The translations under genes were made by a program, and so were the position numbers. From the NCBI GenBank assembly GCA_029532415.1, contig JAQOTA010000056.1:146716-210715 (forward strand): a DNA stretch of 64,000 bases, read 5' to 3'. Numbering within the stretch: the first letter of the stretch is position 1; every line of letters starts with the position of its first letter. Below are positions 12,050 to 23,800 of this stretch, piece by piece. The notes beneath the pieces were generated by a model. That model was not told the origin of the DNA and made no database searches. It saw nothing but the letters and a program-made list of their open reading frames with translations. The stretch is from Marasmius tenuissimus. Taxonomy: Eukaryota; Basidiomycota; Agaricomycetes; Agaricales; Marasmiaceae.

Positions 12050-14374
12050 ATGTTCGACGTCAAGAAATTCTTCTCCGGTTGCTTCGACGGCACTGGATTC
12101 CGCCAGACCTATAACAGCGAAATGGAAGCTGTTACCAAGGCTCAAGGCCTTTATTGCCACCTTACTGGTGCAGCTAAGAAGCCAACGTACCCTCTGGGGG
12201 ACATCATTCCAACCATTACGGTCACTCCTTCCCCCAGTGCGGCAGCTACGCCTGCAGCTGCACCTGCTGATTCTGACAAAGAACCTGATCAGGCAGACCC
12301 TACTGAAGCCCAGATCACAGCGTACAACACTGCGCTGGAAGCATGGGAGGAGAAAGACCTCCAGCTGATGGGTATCATTCAGTTGACCTCTACGAAGGAA
12401 GTCTTTGAACCTCTCAAGGACATGGATGCTGCTAAAGCCTGGTCCACCATCGTCACCACCTACGGCGAACGAACCTTGTCTGCCATTTATGGTGACTTTG
12501 TCAAATTGGTGTCCTTCCGGCTTACCACCAGCCATCCCCAGGCTGGCATTGCCAAGTTCAAACACTACATTGAACATCTTGCTGAGGTCGGGGTTGAACT
12601 CCCTGAGTTGATCAAAGCCCTCCTTTTCATCACAGCTATACCCCCTGAATGGGACACCGCTTCCTCCAAGTCCCTTCATGACTTTGATATGGATCCTGAG
12701 AGCTCCAGCACCCTCACCGTTGCTGACATTCATGAAGCTATCATGATCAAATACGGGTGTCAGAACCCTCAGCTTGCCAACTGCCTCTCTGCGGTCAAGC
12801 ATGCTGGTAACCACGAACCATCCTTTGGTCAGCAGCAGCATCCACCGCAGCAATGTCAGCAGCGTGGACAGCAGCAGTGTGGACAGCAGCAGTGTGGCCA
12901 ACAGCGTCAACCACAGCAGCAGCAGCAATGTCCTTTTTCGAACTAGAACAACAGTAAGAAAAAGAAGCAGCAGCAGCATGGTACTCGTGGTGGTATCAAC
13001 CAGCACCAGGGTCCCGGCCACGCTGGCAGTAACAACGGTGGTAACAATCGGTCGCATGGTCACTCTCATCTGGCATCATATGCATCTGTCGTAGCTTTCC
13101 CTGCTCCTATCCGTCCTTATTCCTCAATCACTGATCGCAGGGAACATATCGCGTTGAACGCAGTTAACAACTCCTTGCATGCTGAGATCGCAAGCGCCCC
13201 TCCTGTTCGCGCTATAGGATCACTGCCCCCAGCTCACTTCACTGGTCACTGGAACAAGTCCTGCAACAGCACTGTCCCTCAGCCAGCTGTCAAGAAGAAC
13301 CCAGCTGCTATGCAGTCCTTCACTGGCTTCAAGCCGTCTCAGTCAGTATTTGATGATGTCTGTGAAGTGCATTCCCTTGCTGACAGACTTGGTGCCCCCA
13401 AGACGGTGGGGTATCTCAAACCCTTCGAACAGATTGTCATGTCTGCCACCAATCGTTCGCTCCAGGACCACATTGAACAACCACGTGCGTCCTTGTCTAA
13501 GCGTCTTTTGGAGGATGATGAGGGATATGAGGGAGCCGGATCTCCTTCTTCTACTTCTTCTAAACACTCTCGTAGCGCTGATCCTGATGAAGATGTAGAG
13601 ATGGATTGGGGATCTGACGACGGTATGGAAGACATGACCTCTCTATTCGGTAATGATGTTGACAACAATATTGCTGAAGCTGCAGGGGTTGAGGACGTCC
13701 CAGATGACGTCTCTCTTGGATTGTTCCACGATGACAGGCAAGTACCGTACCTTGACCTGCTTTCCCAATCTGATGCAACCTTACAGCGATGCTCACAACT
13801 AGTTGGTATCAGTAGTTTGCGTCGTAGTCGTAGTGATCTGGCATCACTTGTATCATATTGTAATGCTATCTCCACTCACTTTGTGGGTTGTACTCAGTGC
13901 AAGGAAAAGAAAAGTGTGAACAACGCACAGGGTTGGCTCCTTGATTCTGGTGCCTCCTCTCATTTCACAAATGATATGAATGATTTCGCTGAATATGAAT
14001 TGCTTGATGGTCCTATTGTGAATACTGCGAATAAGGGCAACCCTATACAGATCAAGGGTAAAGGCACACTCTTCATTAAGCATAACGTTGAAGGACATGA
14101 CGGGAAACTTACTGAGCGTGTTTCGCATCTCTATCCTGTCTATTACATACCTCAATTGGACATACGTCTACTATCAATGGGAGAGTTCCTTCAAGATGGT
14201 CTATCAATTCATGGAAATGCGAAGAAGTTAGCCTTCTACTCATCACAGCGACGACAGTCGCTTGTTTCCTACCCTCATATGCCTGGTCAAACCATTTATT
14301 GGGTACAGAGCCTCAATGTTTGTTGTGACTTGTACCCAAACTCACTGATACCACTGTTTGATGCTCCAGCATAG
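12050..14374 (+). pseudogene. gag-pol fragment of copia copy A
   Basis: The frame opens at MFDVKKFFSG, the start shared by all three copies. It runs through the gag region, a glutamine-rich basic stretch and the protease (WLLDSGASSHF). A TAG at 12944-12946 interrupts it where the related copies have CAG, a C to T change. The frame then reopens without shift. At 14307 it leaves the copia sequence and ends in 22 unrelated codons before a stop at 14372-14374. Integrase, reverse transcriptase and RNase H are missing. It cannot move by itself. Confidence 0.88.
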
Positions 14375-15428
14375 TAAAGATGTCAGCCATGTGAGTCCAG
14401 AATTTTGAGTAGATCCTGAGGCAGCAAAGGCTTTTATGTTGTAGAAAGGACAACACTTCCTTCTAATCATCACTTGAGATAGGTGACCAGCCCCAGAGTT
14501 TGATATCAGAACAAGCAGTTGCTGAAGGTGGCGCAGAATGTTCTGTTTTGAGATTCTTTCGCATTGCAATCATCATCAACCATATATCTCCCACCCACGC
14601 ACTGTCAAGTGCAAGCAAAGCAGGGACTGCAAAGTTTTGACTATAGACAATGACAATGCGAAGAAGATTTGTTTTCCTTTCTGCTTAGTTGTTTATGGGT
14701 TGCTTGTATAACTTGAGAGACAACCTGGGAAGAGCAAAGAGAGAGCAGATCAAAAAACCCAGCTATGACTGTGACCTCATGGTTTGGTACTCCACAGCCT
14801 TGGCAGTGGCGATCTGTTGCACACCATTTCCTATGGCAAGCTGAGCAAGGGAAAGACCTGCACGGTATGTCCATTGTGGTGTTCCATGTTCTGGTTGTGG
14901 TCACAAAAAGACAAGACGTCACAAAGTCACAATGATACTCATGCTCATTCACCTTGTCACACTGACACCTACAGGCTTCGAGCATCGAATCAAATAGTCC
15001 TGAAAGTTACAATGAGTAAGTCAATCCTAGGCTTGTTCAGAAAGAGAGGTCTAGATGTAGCAACTTGTTCAACCATCAAGATTAGGGTCTGCTCTCTCTC
15101 AACTTTATCATAAAGATGCAGGCAAAAAAAGGGCTTTAAGAAGTATATAACATACCAGCGTCTATGGGCCATAGCATCACAGAAACAAAGGCATGTGACT
15201 GATACCTGCACACCCTCGAGGCTAGCAATACTCCTCAAGCTTGACTGTTGAAGCTCTCCACAACCTGTGAACCCACAGACCTTCTTCCAGAGATTCCATC
15301 CTGTACATTTTCCAGCAAAAACATAACAAGCGGCCATGACTGACAAGCATGAATGGAATTCAATGCTGTAGGAGCTGTAGCCTATCGCACCAGTTTCCAA
15401 ATTCAAACTAGAAGCCTATGCACTAGAA
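14308..15428. other. intergenic, CG-poor, no gene seen
   Basis: Sequence after the break in copia copy A has no gene I can support. The last ~300 bases resemble the upstream flank of the KWF-P genes at 31435 and 42260, for example 'ccagcgtctatg' at 15158 and 'tgaatggaattc' at 15350. Confidence 0.4.
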
Positions 15429-16141
15429 ATGCCAGTTCTGATTGTTGAGTTGTCTGTTTCAGCTGTGGCTGAGGGGATTTTGGCTTCCACCGATCCCAGT
15501 AACAGTCTGTTGATGAAGATGGTGATTGTTGGGATGCTTGTCGTTGTCATTGCAGTCGCAGCCAAAAAGTGGTTCTTCCCTTACACAATTGAAGACCTGA
15601 AGAGCTTGGTGACGAGTATTGAAGACTTGATTGAAGAAAAGTCAGCTCTCAAATGGAATTTACTCAGGGATTCTGCAGTTCAGTTTAAGCAGATGCTAGA
15701 AAAGTACGTGCTGAACGTAGTACACACCTTTATCCGAGATCACTGACATTTGTAACTCATTATTTGCTCTCATCTTCTCCGTTTGTCTATCAATGACCAT
15801 CCGGATGTTCTTACATCTGTCTGGGAACTGATATGCAGGCAGAATGGAGAAATGTGCCGGATTAGGATGGGAAGTATTGCTGAGCTAGATGGAATGAAAG
15901 TTCTCACTTGGATGGCTTTCCAATGTCGGCAGGTGAACCAAGTAAATGCTTGCCATGTGTCACTGTCGCAATTGGAGTACAGGTTATTGGTGTGTGAGCC
16001 TGCTCTGATGTGATGGTAAACAGTCCTTAGTCATATATGCAGGAAGAGATTGAGAAAAGGGAGCATACAGAGCATGCTTTGAGTGCAAGGGTATTGAGCT
16101 CCCATATTAGCAGGCCATGCCATCCGGTCCATCGCTGCTAG
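15429..16141 (+). CDS. KWF-P family small membrane protein (copy W1)
   Basis: I do not recognise this family. Three exons (15429-15703, 15839-15989, 16043-16141) with GT..AG introns of 135 and 53 bp give 174 residues. The protein starts MPVLIVELS and has one predicted transmembrane helix at about 31-45. It is followed at once by KKWFFPYTIEDL (46-57), then a charged, probably coiled region. Exon 2 carries a WMAFQCRQVNQVNA segment and exon 3 a short charged tail (EEIEKREHTEH). Exons 1 and 2 have exactly the same lengths and phases (275 and 151 nt) as in the copies at 31435 and 33868. This strongly supports the model and a real protein. The orientation in the membrane is unknown; no catalytic motif is visible. 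It sits in CG-poor sequence between transposon remnants. Confidence 0.72.
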
Positions 16142-17159
16142 CATTGGTGCCATCCATAACTGCCAACCACTGTTGTCCATTGTTGCGACCATTACACATT
16201 GAACAGCTAATTTTCTTTCATCATTTAGCCTCCTGTAACACTTGGTTGTACTGCTTGATTTGATCTGTTTGGATTGCTGTGTCCAAGGACCATGAAGAGC
16301 GAGCGAAGAAACAGGAAAGGAGACAAATCATATCCTGCACAATAGCCGCAGTATTTGTTCAATCTTGCTGTGACGAACCAAAGCTGCATGTACAGAGATG
16401 TGATGAATCTGTCATTGAGTAAGTTGTGGCCATCAAGGAGAAAGAAGACAAGACAACATGATACTGTTGCAAAGATATTAGCATGTATGTTGTTGAATCA
16501 ACCAGTATCCTAGGAGCAGCATCCAATACCTACTCTCTGCCCATTTGGATGGCTTAATGAGGATGAGCTGACAAAAAAAAGTCAGAATGAGATTGAAGAG
16601 TGGAGTCTAAAAACATACCGCATGCTTTAGCAATCAAATCCTCAAGCACGTGGATGCTATACAGATGTCTTGCAGGGAGGAAGCAAGAGCATGTGCATCA
16701 GCAAACCTCCAAATCATAGACCATTAATGGAGCAGACCTACATCTATGGGACCAGCCAGTGTCTGATACCATGATGTTCCCAACAGGTATTTGTCAAACA
16801 TTTCCCTACCATGATGTGCTCCCATGTACTGGAGACTACAGGATGCAGACTCAATGTACAACAAGTATGCATAATGTAGCAGAAAAACGTAATGGGTGAC
16901 TCCTGCACGTTTCTGGCACAATGAGCACGCAACAGGTACAGTGCGCGAATCATGTGTACATATCATTCAAATAAGGGAGCCCAAACCGAGATATGGCTTT
17001 GAGAGTAAAATTCACATAGCTGTAGTGCCTTCAGAAGATAAACAATCAACATGGATGTAGTATACAGCACGGCCGCAATAAACATTAGTGGGGAGATCAG
17101 CTACTAGCATGTAAGCCTTGTAGGTACCGAGACACCAGAATCATAGGGAAGTGAACGAT
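16142..17159. other. intergenic, no gene seen
   Basis: About 16250-16400 resembles the downstream flank of the KWF-P gene at 31435 (near 32290-32420), including 'ggattgctgtgtcca'. The rest has no supportable gene. Confidence 0.4.
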
Positions 17160-17491
17160 GGAAGTGATGAGCCGGCATGACACCTAGTGCAGAGGACTAC
17201 AACATGGCTACACTACTACTTACCAGAGAGGAGTTTAGAGAGGTAGAGGCAAGACGTAGAAGCTCAAGCACACTGTAGATTCAAGTAGAGAACTACAAGC
17301 TTATATACATGTGGAGACAATAGTAAATACCATATATGGACGACAATAGAAATTGTACATATGAGCATAGTGAACAATGAAGAATAGAACAATAGCAAAT
17401 GCATTGTCCTGCATAATACAATGGCGGGAAGTATGAACCGGGACTTCTGATATACCGGGATCTAATTATAGTCCACAGATTCAACAGGAAG
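17160..17491 (-). mobile_element. solo copia LTR with target duplication
   Basis: The LTR proper is 17165-17486 (322 bp), minus strand, TGTTGAATCT...GGCTCATCA. It is flanked by the 5-bp direct repeat GGAAG at 17160-17164 and 17487-17491. No internal element sequence is present, so it arose by LTR-LTR recombination of a copia element of the same family. Confidence 0.93.
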
Positions 17492-19744
17492 ATGGTGAGC
17501 ATGTAGAGTAAAAACACGGGAGGGTACAGTGACTAGCAGTCACAAAATTGGTACTATCAATTGAGTCTGGTTCAGTTCCAATAGTCAAAAAACATAAGTC
17601 AATCACTCACATGGGTGGAAGCTTGAGAGAGCAAAGGAAAACCTGCATCTCAGAGATGTCGTCAGTACAATCAGAAGCAGATGGCGGAGTCCAGGTGTAA
17701 TGGAATGACGCACACACACATTTCTTGTTTCCATGTTGCCAGTACTCAGCCAGCTTGCCAAACCTCGTCGTGATGTGAAGCATGCAACGTGAAGCATTCG
17801 ATCCAGGCAAAATAAGTGCTGTGAGTGTTCCTGATCCAGCGACATTCTTTCTCAATCCGAATTCATGTTCTGTGTAAGTAGTAAGATTGGGTCTAAAAAT
17901 AGGCGCATATAGCCACTTAGCTGAGATGATGGTCCAGTCCAAGGCCTCCTTGTTGGAGTTTGCAAGATTCTTGATGTCATCCAACCATCTATATCATCCT
18001 TCACCAATGTTCCTCAATGAGCTTCAAATGGTGTCAACAAACTTGTCGGGGCGTGCTTGTGAGCATAAGTCAACTTTGAGTCTTGACAGTCTCATTGGCA
18101 TTCTTGTGTGATTTTTATCACTGAGATTCTCTTCTTCACAGAGCTGAGAGGAGGGCCAGTGTTGGTGCTGAGGAAAAAGGAGAGCAAAACAATGGTGATG
18201 TTCAAAGGAAAGGATGTGTGTAAGCGCCGGACAGTTTGACACGTCGCCTTTATATGGAACCATAGGGTTAGGGTATTTATTGGCAGCACTTCAACGGCAC
18301 TTTCTCCAGGGGGGACCCCCACCTCAACTTACTTATTCTTGACCTTGAGCACTTGAGCTGCAACATCATTACTGTGGTCGTGGTCGCTGCCTGAGATACT
18401 GCCATCATTGTTCAATTATGTAAGGAAAATCCTGTAGATATCTTATAGTCAGGGCTCACCAGCGTCACCCAGGCCGTCTCCTAGTCTCCTTGCGGCCCAG
18501 TCTCTTGTTCCTCTTTGACTTTTTACTTTGACCACTATCGTGTAAACCACAATATGACATGTACACTATCTCTAGTTGAGTATCATACACTTCTATATCA
18601 CATTTTGAGGGCTCTTGTACACTGCCATTACAGCTTGCAACCCAGAGATGCATTCTTCTTACATTACACCAAGTCATGTACAGGGGAATGTAGTATGCTC
18701 ACTAGTTACATTGATTGGACTCCATGTACATTCACACAAAGTCATGTGCTCCAATGTAGATCACGATAACATGGATGTATGGTCATGTAAAGCCTCAACT
18801 GGGCTGTAAAGGCTATACATCAATGTTCTACAGTTTGGGAGTTTGCTGATGTGAGCGATGACTCTTGAGACATCTGTAGCGACTCAAAATAAGGACGAGT
18901 AGCTGGACGAAAGTCTGGGTGGGGAGGACGGTTCTGGTACTCAATTGGTCAAAGCAAAATCTGTCAAAGCGGCACTATTTGGCTACCCAGCTATTATGTA
19001 ATCATATATATTATTCTGCCGCTTTGACTGACAACATTTTGACAGTGATTGACTACCCGGGTCCCGCGCTCGGGGCTCACCAACCTCTCTATATCCTTGT
19101 CATCCCTCGACCTTCATCTGTAAAATGCTCTAGTGTCAATAGCAGGCATCGCTGTTTCACCTTGAGGCAAACCTCCGTTATTTGACTGCTCGAAGTACGT
19201 CTCCCGATCCTTCTTCTCGCTCTGACTTGATTTCTCAACAGCTTGTCATCGTCTGTCTGTGGACTGCTCAAGAGAGTAGAGGACAGGCAAAAGGTCTAGC
19301 CACAACTCGCCGTGCTTCATTGTATTGTTCAAACTCGTTGTGCTGAGTATCAAGACGGTTCAGCTCGCAGAATGTGCAGCCTTCTTACGGTATCTCTTCA
19401 AGCACATGGAGCACTGAGCACGCTGGGAAACCTTTTGGAATCATAAGCGTGTCCCTCGCTGGGTGTTTGTGTTCTCGTCTCTGGTCATGTAAAACAATGC
19501 TGACTGGAAGATTTTCTTCTGATAGGCGAAAAAGACATTGATATCCTGTCCTGATGGGCACCACATACACAACAATACAGCCCTAGCAAACGAATCGATG
19601 ACAACCACGCAACAGTTGCTGTAGCCTTGGATATAAGGGAACTGATGTCCTTCTTGGTGGGCATACCACGCGTGAGACCTTCAATGGGTATTTGGGACAT
19701 TCCATCAGACGTTAGCCTTGCAATTGTAGTATGTTGCTCCTACG
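17492..19744. other. mostly non-coding stretch, one possible exon
   Basis: Apart from the open frame at 17607-17984 (listed separately) I see no gene. The sequence is CG-poor. The part near 19580 ('cagccctagcaaac') resembles 33755, consistent with duplication of the flank of the KWF-P genes at 19745 and 33868. Confidence 0.35.
17607..17984 (-). CDS. hypothetical open frame, possible exon
   Basis: A 125-codon frame (MDDIKNLANSNKEALDW..., ending LPPM) has protein-like composition, with several W and Y residues, a RPNLTTYTEHEFGL segment and a cysteine-containing end. It matches no family I know. The frame may extend upstream through an exon near 18000-18260. Nothing nearby supports a role. It may be a gene fragment. 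Confidence 0.25.
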   Translation of the reverse strand: MDDIKNLANSNKEALDWTIISAKWLYAPIFRPNLTTYTEHEFGLRKNVAGSGTLTALILPGSNASRCMLHITTRFGKLAEYWQHGNKKCVCASFHYTWTPPSASDCTDDISEMQVFLCSLKLPPM

Positions 19745-20195
19745 TCAATTCACTTCCATCTGAAAGTTAATGGACACCATGAGCTGTCAGCTGGCTATCA
19801 TTCGGGCAAATCCACAAACATACTCACCGCCACTTCCCTCTTCAGCTTTATCACCAAGCCATAGCATTCCTTCACATCCCTCAACTCCTGCCAACGAAGA
19901 ACAATCCAAGTGACCAGATTACATTCATTTGGCCCTAACATTGAACGTTCCTCAATTTCCCTCATTTTTTGGTACTCTCTGCTCTGAAATTATCAGGATA
20001 ACTGCACTAGAAAACCGCAAAATCAACGCCTTGCCTGTTCAACCTTCCTCAGATTCTTGACTCCAAATCTTCCAACAAATTCCTCCCAATAGCCGTATTC
20101 TTTTTGATAGTCTTCCGAATGGAGTCGATTTGTTCCTTCAAGTCATCAAGTGTGTGTGGGTAGAACCATTTCTTGGCTCCAGCAACTGTTACAAG
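19745..20195 (-). pseudogene. KWF-P family gene, 3' part, split by copia B (copy W4)
   Basis: This is the downstream half of a KWF-P gene whose upstream half lies at 26520-26638. After the insertion point it reads VTVAGAKKWFYPHTLDDL, matching the membrane helix end and KWF-P motif of the other copies. Next comes the charged region (NTAIGRNLLEDLES), where an in-frame TGA follows RI. Exon 2 reads KMREIEE, then WIVLRWQELRDVKECY and ends at a GTGAGT donor (19828). Exon 3 reads MEVN and stops at 19745. The layout is closest to the copy at 33868-34462. The TGA and the transposon insertion make it a pseudogene. Confidence 0.82.
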
Positions 20196-20510
20196 TGTTG
20201 AATCCGTGGACTAAAATTAGATCCCGGTATATCCGAAGTCCCGGTTCATACTTCCTGCCATTGTATTATGCGGGACAATGCATGTGTTCCATTCTTCATT
20301 GTTCATTATGGTCATATGTACAATTTCTATTGTTCTCCCTATATGGTAATTCTATTGTATCTACATGTATATAAGCTCGTAGTTCTCTACTTGAATCTAC
20401 AGTGTACTTGAGCTTCTACGTCTTGCCTCTATCTCTCTAAACTCCTCTCTGTTAAGTAGTAGTGTAGCCATGTTGTAGTCCTCTGCGCTAGGCGTCATGC
20501 CGGCTCATCA
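20196..20510 (+). repeat. copia 5' LTR, copy B
   Basis: TGTTGAATCC...GGCTCATCA, 315 bp. It lacks a short stretch after 'gcat' (near 20282) that is present in the other LTRs. Confidence 0.94.
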
Positions 20511-20525
20511 GGTTATGGGCCCCGG
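20511..20525 (+). promoter_or_regulatory. copia primer binding site, copy B
   Basis: GGTTATGGGCCCCGG directly follows the LTR; it differs from copies A and C at one base. Confidence 0.65.
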
Positions 20526-20810
20526 TTAGCCCGACTACAATGACGAGCGCCTTAATGGCTGCTGTCAGCGACAAGCGCCCCTAGGCTGCTGTCATCGGCT
20601 AGCTAGGCTAGACCTGCATGTTGCCATCGACCTCTTAATTGAGTGTTCGATCTATGGCATTGATGTACGTCCTTCGACGACATTGGATCTCAAGGATCCA
20701 ATGCTCCTTGTTGAGCATAGCGCCTTGATGGCTGCTCCCTGTGTTGATTAGACGCATGCTGATGCTGTCTTTTCTAGATCCAACACCAAAACTCTCAACC
20801 TCTTACTACC

Positions 20811-23800
20811 ATGTTCGACGTTAAGAAATACTTCTCTGGTCGCTTCGACAGCACCAACTTCAAACAGACCTACTACAGCGAGATGGAAGCTGTGTGTAAG
20901 ACCCAAGGTCTTTACAGTCATCTCACTGGCCAAGAACCACGTCCCTCCATGCCCCTTGGCACTGTGACTAGCCCCGCAGGGGTTACTCCTGTTACTCGTG
21001 CTACCGTCCCTCCCGAGGAGCACGCTGCCTGGGTCAAGGAAAGTCTTGCTTGGGACAAGGAAGATCTCCAGCTCATGGGAATCATCCAGATCACCACCAC
21101 CAAGGAGGTCTTTGATCCGATCAAGGACATGAACGCCGAAAAAGCTTGGGAACAGCTGAACCTCACCTACGGCGAGCCCACTTTGTCTGCCATCTATGGC
21201 GACTTTGTTAAACTCGTCTCTTTCAGACTTGCCACCTCTCATCCCCAAGCCGGCATCACCAAGTTCAAGTCCTACATCGAACGACTCTCCGAGGTAGGAG
21301 TGGTTCTCCCTGAGTTGATCAAGTCCCTCTTGCTCATTGCCGCTATTCCTCCCGAATGGGACATTGCCTCATCTAAATCCCTCCATGACTATGTCAGGGA
21401 TTCCGAGGATGAAGAATGCATCACTGTTTCAAAAGTCCATGACGCTATCATGGTCGAGTACGAATGCCAGAACCCTCAGCTTGCCAACCGCCTCTCTGCG
21501 GTGAAGCGTGCTGGTAATCATGAACCATTGTTTGGTCAGCAGCAATGTCCGCAGCAGCAACGTCAGCAGCATGGGTATCAGCAGCAGACCAACACCCGTC
21601 CACCACAGCAGCAGCAGCAACACCCCTTTTCGAACCAGAACAAGGGTAAGAAGAAGAAGCAGCAGCAGTGTGGTACCCGCGGTGGTATCAACCAGCACCA
21701 GGGTCCCGGCAACGCCGGTGGTAACAGCGGTAACAATCGGTCTCATGGTCACTCCCATCTTGTGTCCTACACATCCGTCGTTGCTTCCCCTCCTCCTGTC
21801 CGTCCTTACTCCTCAATCACTGACCGCAGGGAACGTATTGCGTTGAACGCAGTCAACAACTCCTTGCGCGCTGAGATTGCCAGTGCCCCTTCTAGCCGTG
21901 CTAGAGGATCTCTGCCCCCAGCGCACTTCACTGGTCACTGGGACAAGTCTTGTGACAGCACTGTCACTCCTGCTGTCAAAAAGAATCCGGCTGCCATGCA
22001 GTCCTTCACCGGCTTCAAGCCATCCGAGTCAGTATTTGATGATGTACGTGAAGCACGTTCACTTGCTGACAGACTTGGTGTCCCTAATACGGCGCGGCAT
22101 CTCAAACCGTTCAAACAGATCGTCACGTCCGCCGCCAATCGTTCGCTCCAGGATCGTATCTCGAAGCCTGGTTCCTTGTCCAAGCAAGTTCTGGAGGACG
22201 ATTCGGAAGATGAAGGAGCCGGATGTCCTTCTTCTACTTCTTCTAAATGTGCTCGCAGCACTGATCCTGATGAAGATGTAGAAATGGACTGGGGATCTGA
22301 TGATGGTATGGACGATATGACTTCTCTATTCGGTAATGATGTTGACAACGACATTGCTGAAGCTGCAGGAGTAGAGGACGTCCCAGATGACGTCTCCCTC
22401 GGATCGTTCCACGATGACAGGCAAGTACCATACCTTGACCTGCTTTCCCAAGCTGATGCAAACCTACAGCGCTGCTCTCAACTAGTTGGTATCAGTAGTG
22501 CGCGCGGTAGTCGTAGTGATCTGGTATCACCTGTAAATTTTTGCAATGCTATTTCAACCCACTTTGTGGGATGTACTCGATGTAAGGGAGAGAAAAGTGT
22601 GAACAACACACAGGGTTGGCTCCTTGATTCTGGTGCCTCCTCTCATTTCACGAATGATTTGAATGATTTCGCTGAATATGAATCGCTTGATGGTCCTATC
22701 GTAAATACTGCGAATAAGGGCAACCCTATACAAATCAAGGGCAAAGGCACAGTCTTCATTAAGCATAATGTTGAAGGACATGACGGGAAACTTACTGAGC
22801 GCGTTTCGCGTCTCTATCCTGTCTATTACATACCACAATTGGATATACGCTTGCTATCCATGGGAGAGTTCCTTCAAGATGGTCTATCAATTTGTGGAAA
22901 CGCGAAGAAGTTAGCCTTCTACTCATCACAGCGACGACAGTCGCTTGTTTCCTACCCTCATATGCCTGGTCAAACCATTTATTGGGTACACTCGCGGAAA
23001 GCATCTGCTGAAGTTTTAATGGCCAAGTCAGTCGTTTACAACATCGACTACGATATTGAGCACAGACGCTTTGGGCATCCGTCGGATAAAGCCCTAAACA
23101 AAGCTCGGAAACATATGCAAGGTTTCCCACTTGACCTTAAGATGCCTACTAAGAAGACACCTTTGTGTCGTGGTTGTGCTGAAGGCAAGATGCATGAGAA
23201 ATCGTTCCCCAACTCTACAACTAGAGCTTCTAAACCATTTGAACACATACATTCGGATTTGAAGTCGTATCCGGTTGAATCATATCACCGGTACAAGTAC
23301 TACATCTCTTTTCTCGATGACTGCACGTCCTACGTTTGGACTTCCAAGCTCAAGACGAAGGACGAGGCAGTACCCGCTTTGAGGGACTTCCTTACTATGG
23401 TCAAGACACAATTCAATGCTGTTGTCAAGACCTGGATGTCCGATGAAGGGGGAGAGTACAAAGGAGATAAGTTCGATGCAGTACTGAAAGAGTATGGGAT
23501 CCAAAGGGATCAAAGCATACCGTATACACCACAACAGAATGGTCGTGCTGAATGATTTAACAGGACTATTCATGAGAAGGCTGAAGCTCTTCGCTTTGAA
23601 GCTTGTATGCCTCAGTCCTGGTGGGAGTTCTGCCATGTGCACGCCGTCCACCTCTACAATCGCACTCCTGTGCAACGTTTGAGCTGGCGAACTCCATTCG
23701 AAATGCTTTACAGCGAAGTACCTGATGTTTCACATCTCCGAGTTATGGGTTGTGCAGTCTACATCTTCATTCCTGAAGATCGTAGAGAGAATAAGCTCGC

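Larger units (their letters stand above)
11458..14307 (+). mobile_element. truncated Ty1/copia element (copy A)
   Basis: Copy A has a 5' LTR (11458-11778), a primer site, a leader and about 2.3 kb of gag-pol. Similarity to copies B and C ends at 14307 (after 'gggtaca'), just downstream of the protease and before the integrase zinc finger. No 3' LTR follows, so a target duplication cannot be tested; the 5' flank is CAAGG. Confidence 0.9.

Noticed and set aside
12014..13069. 351-codon open frame on the minus strand
   Set aside because: It is the antisense of copia gag-pol; its leucine/threonine-rich composition comes from the CAG repeats of the gag region.
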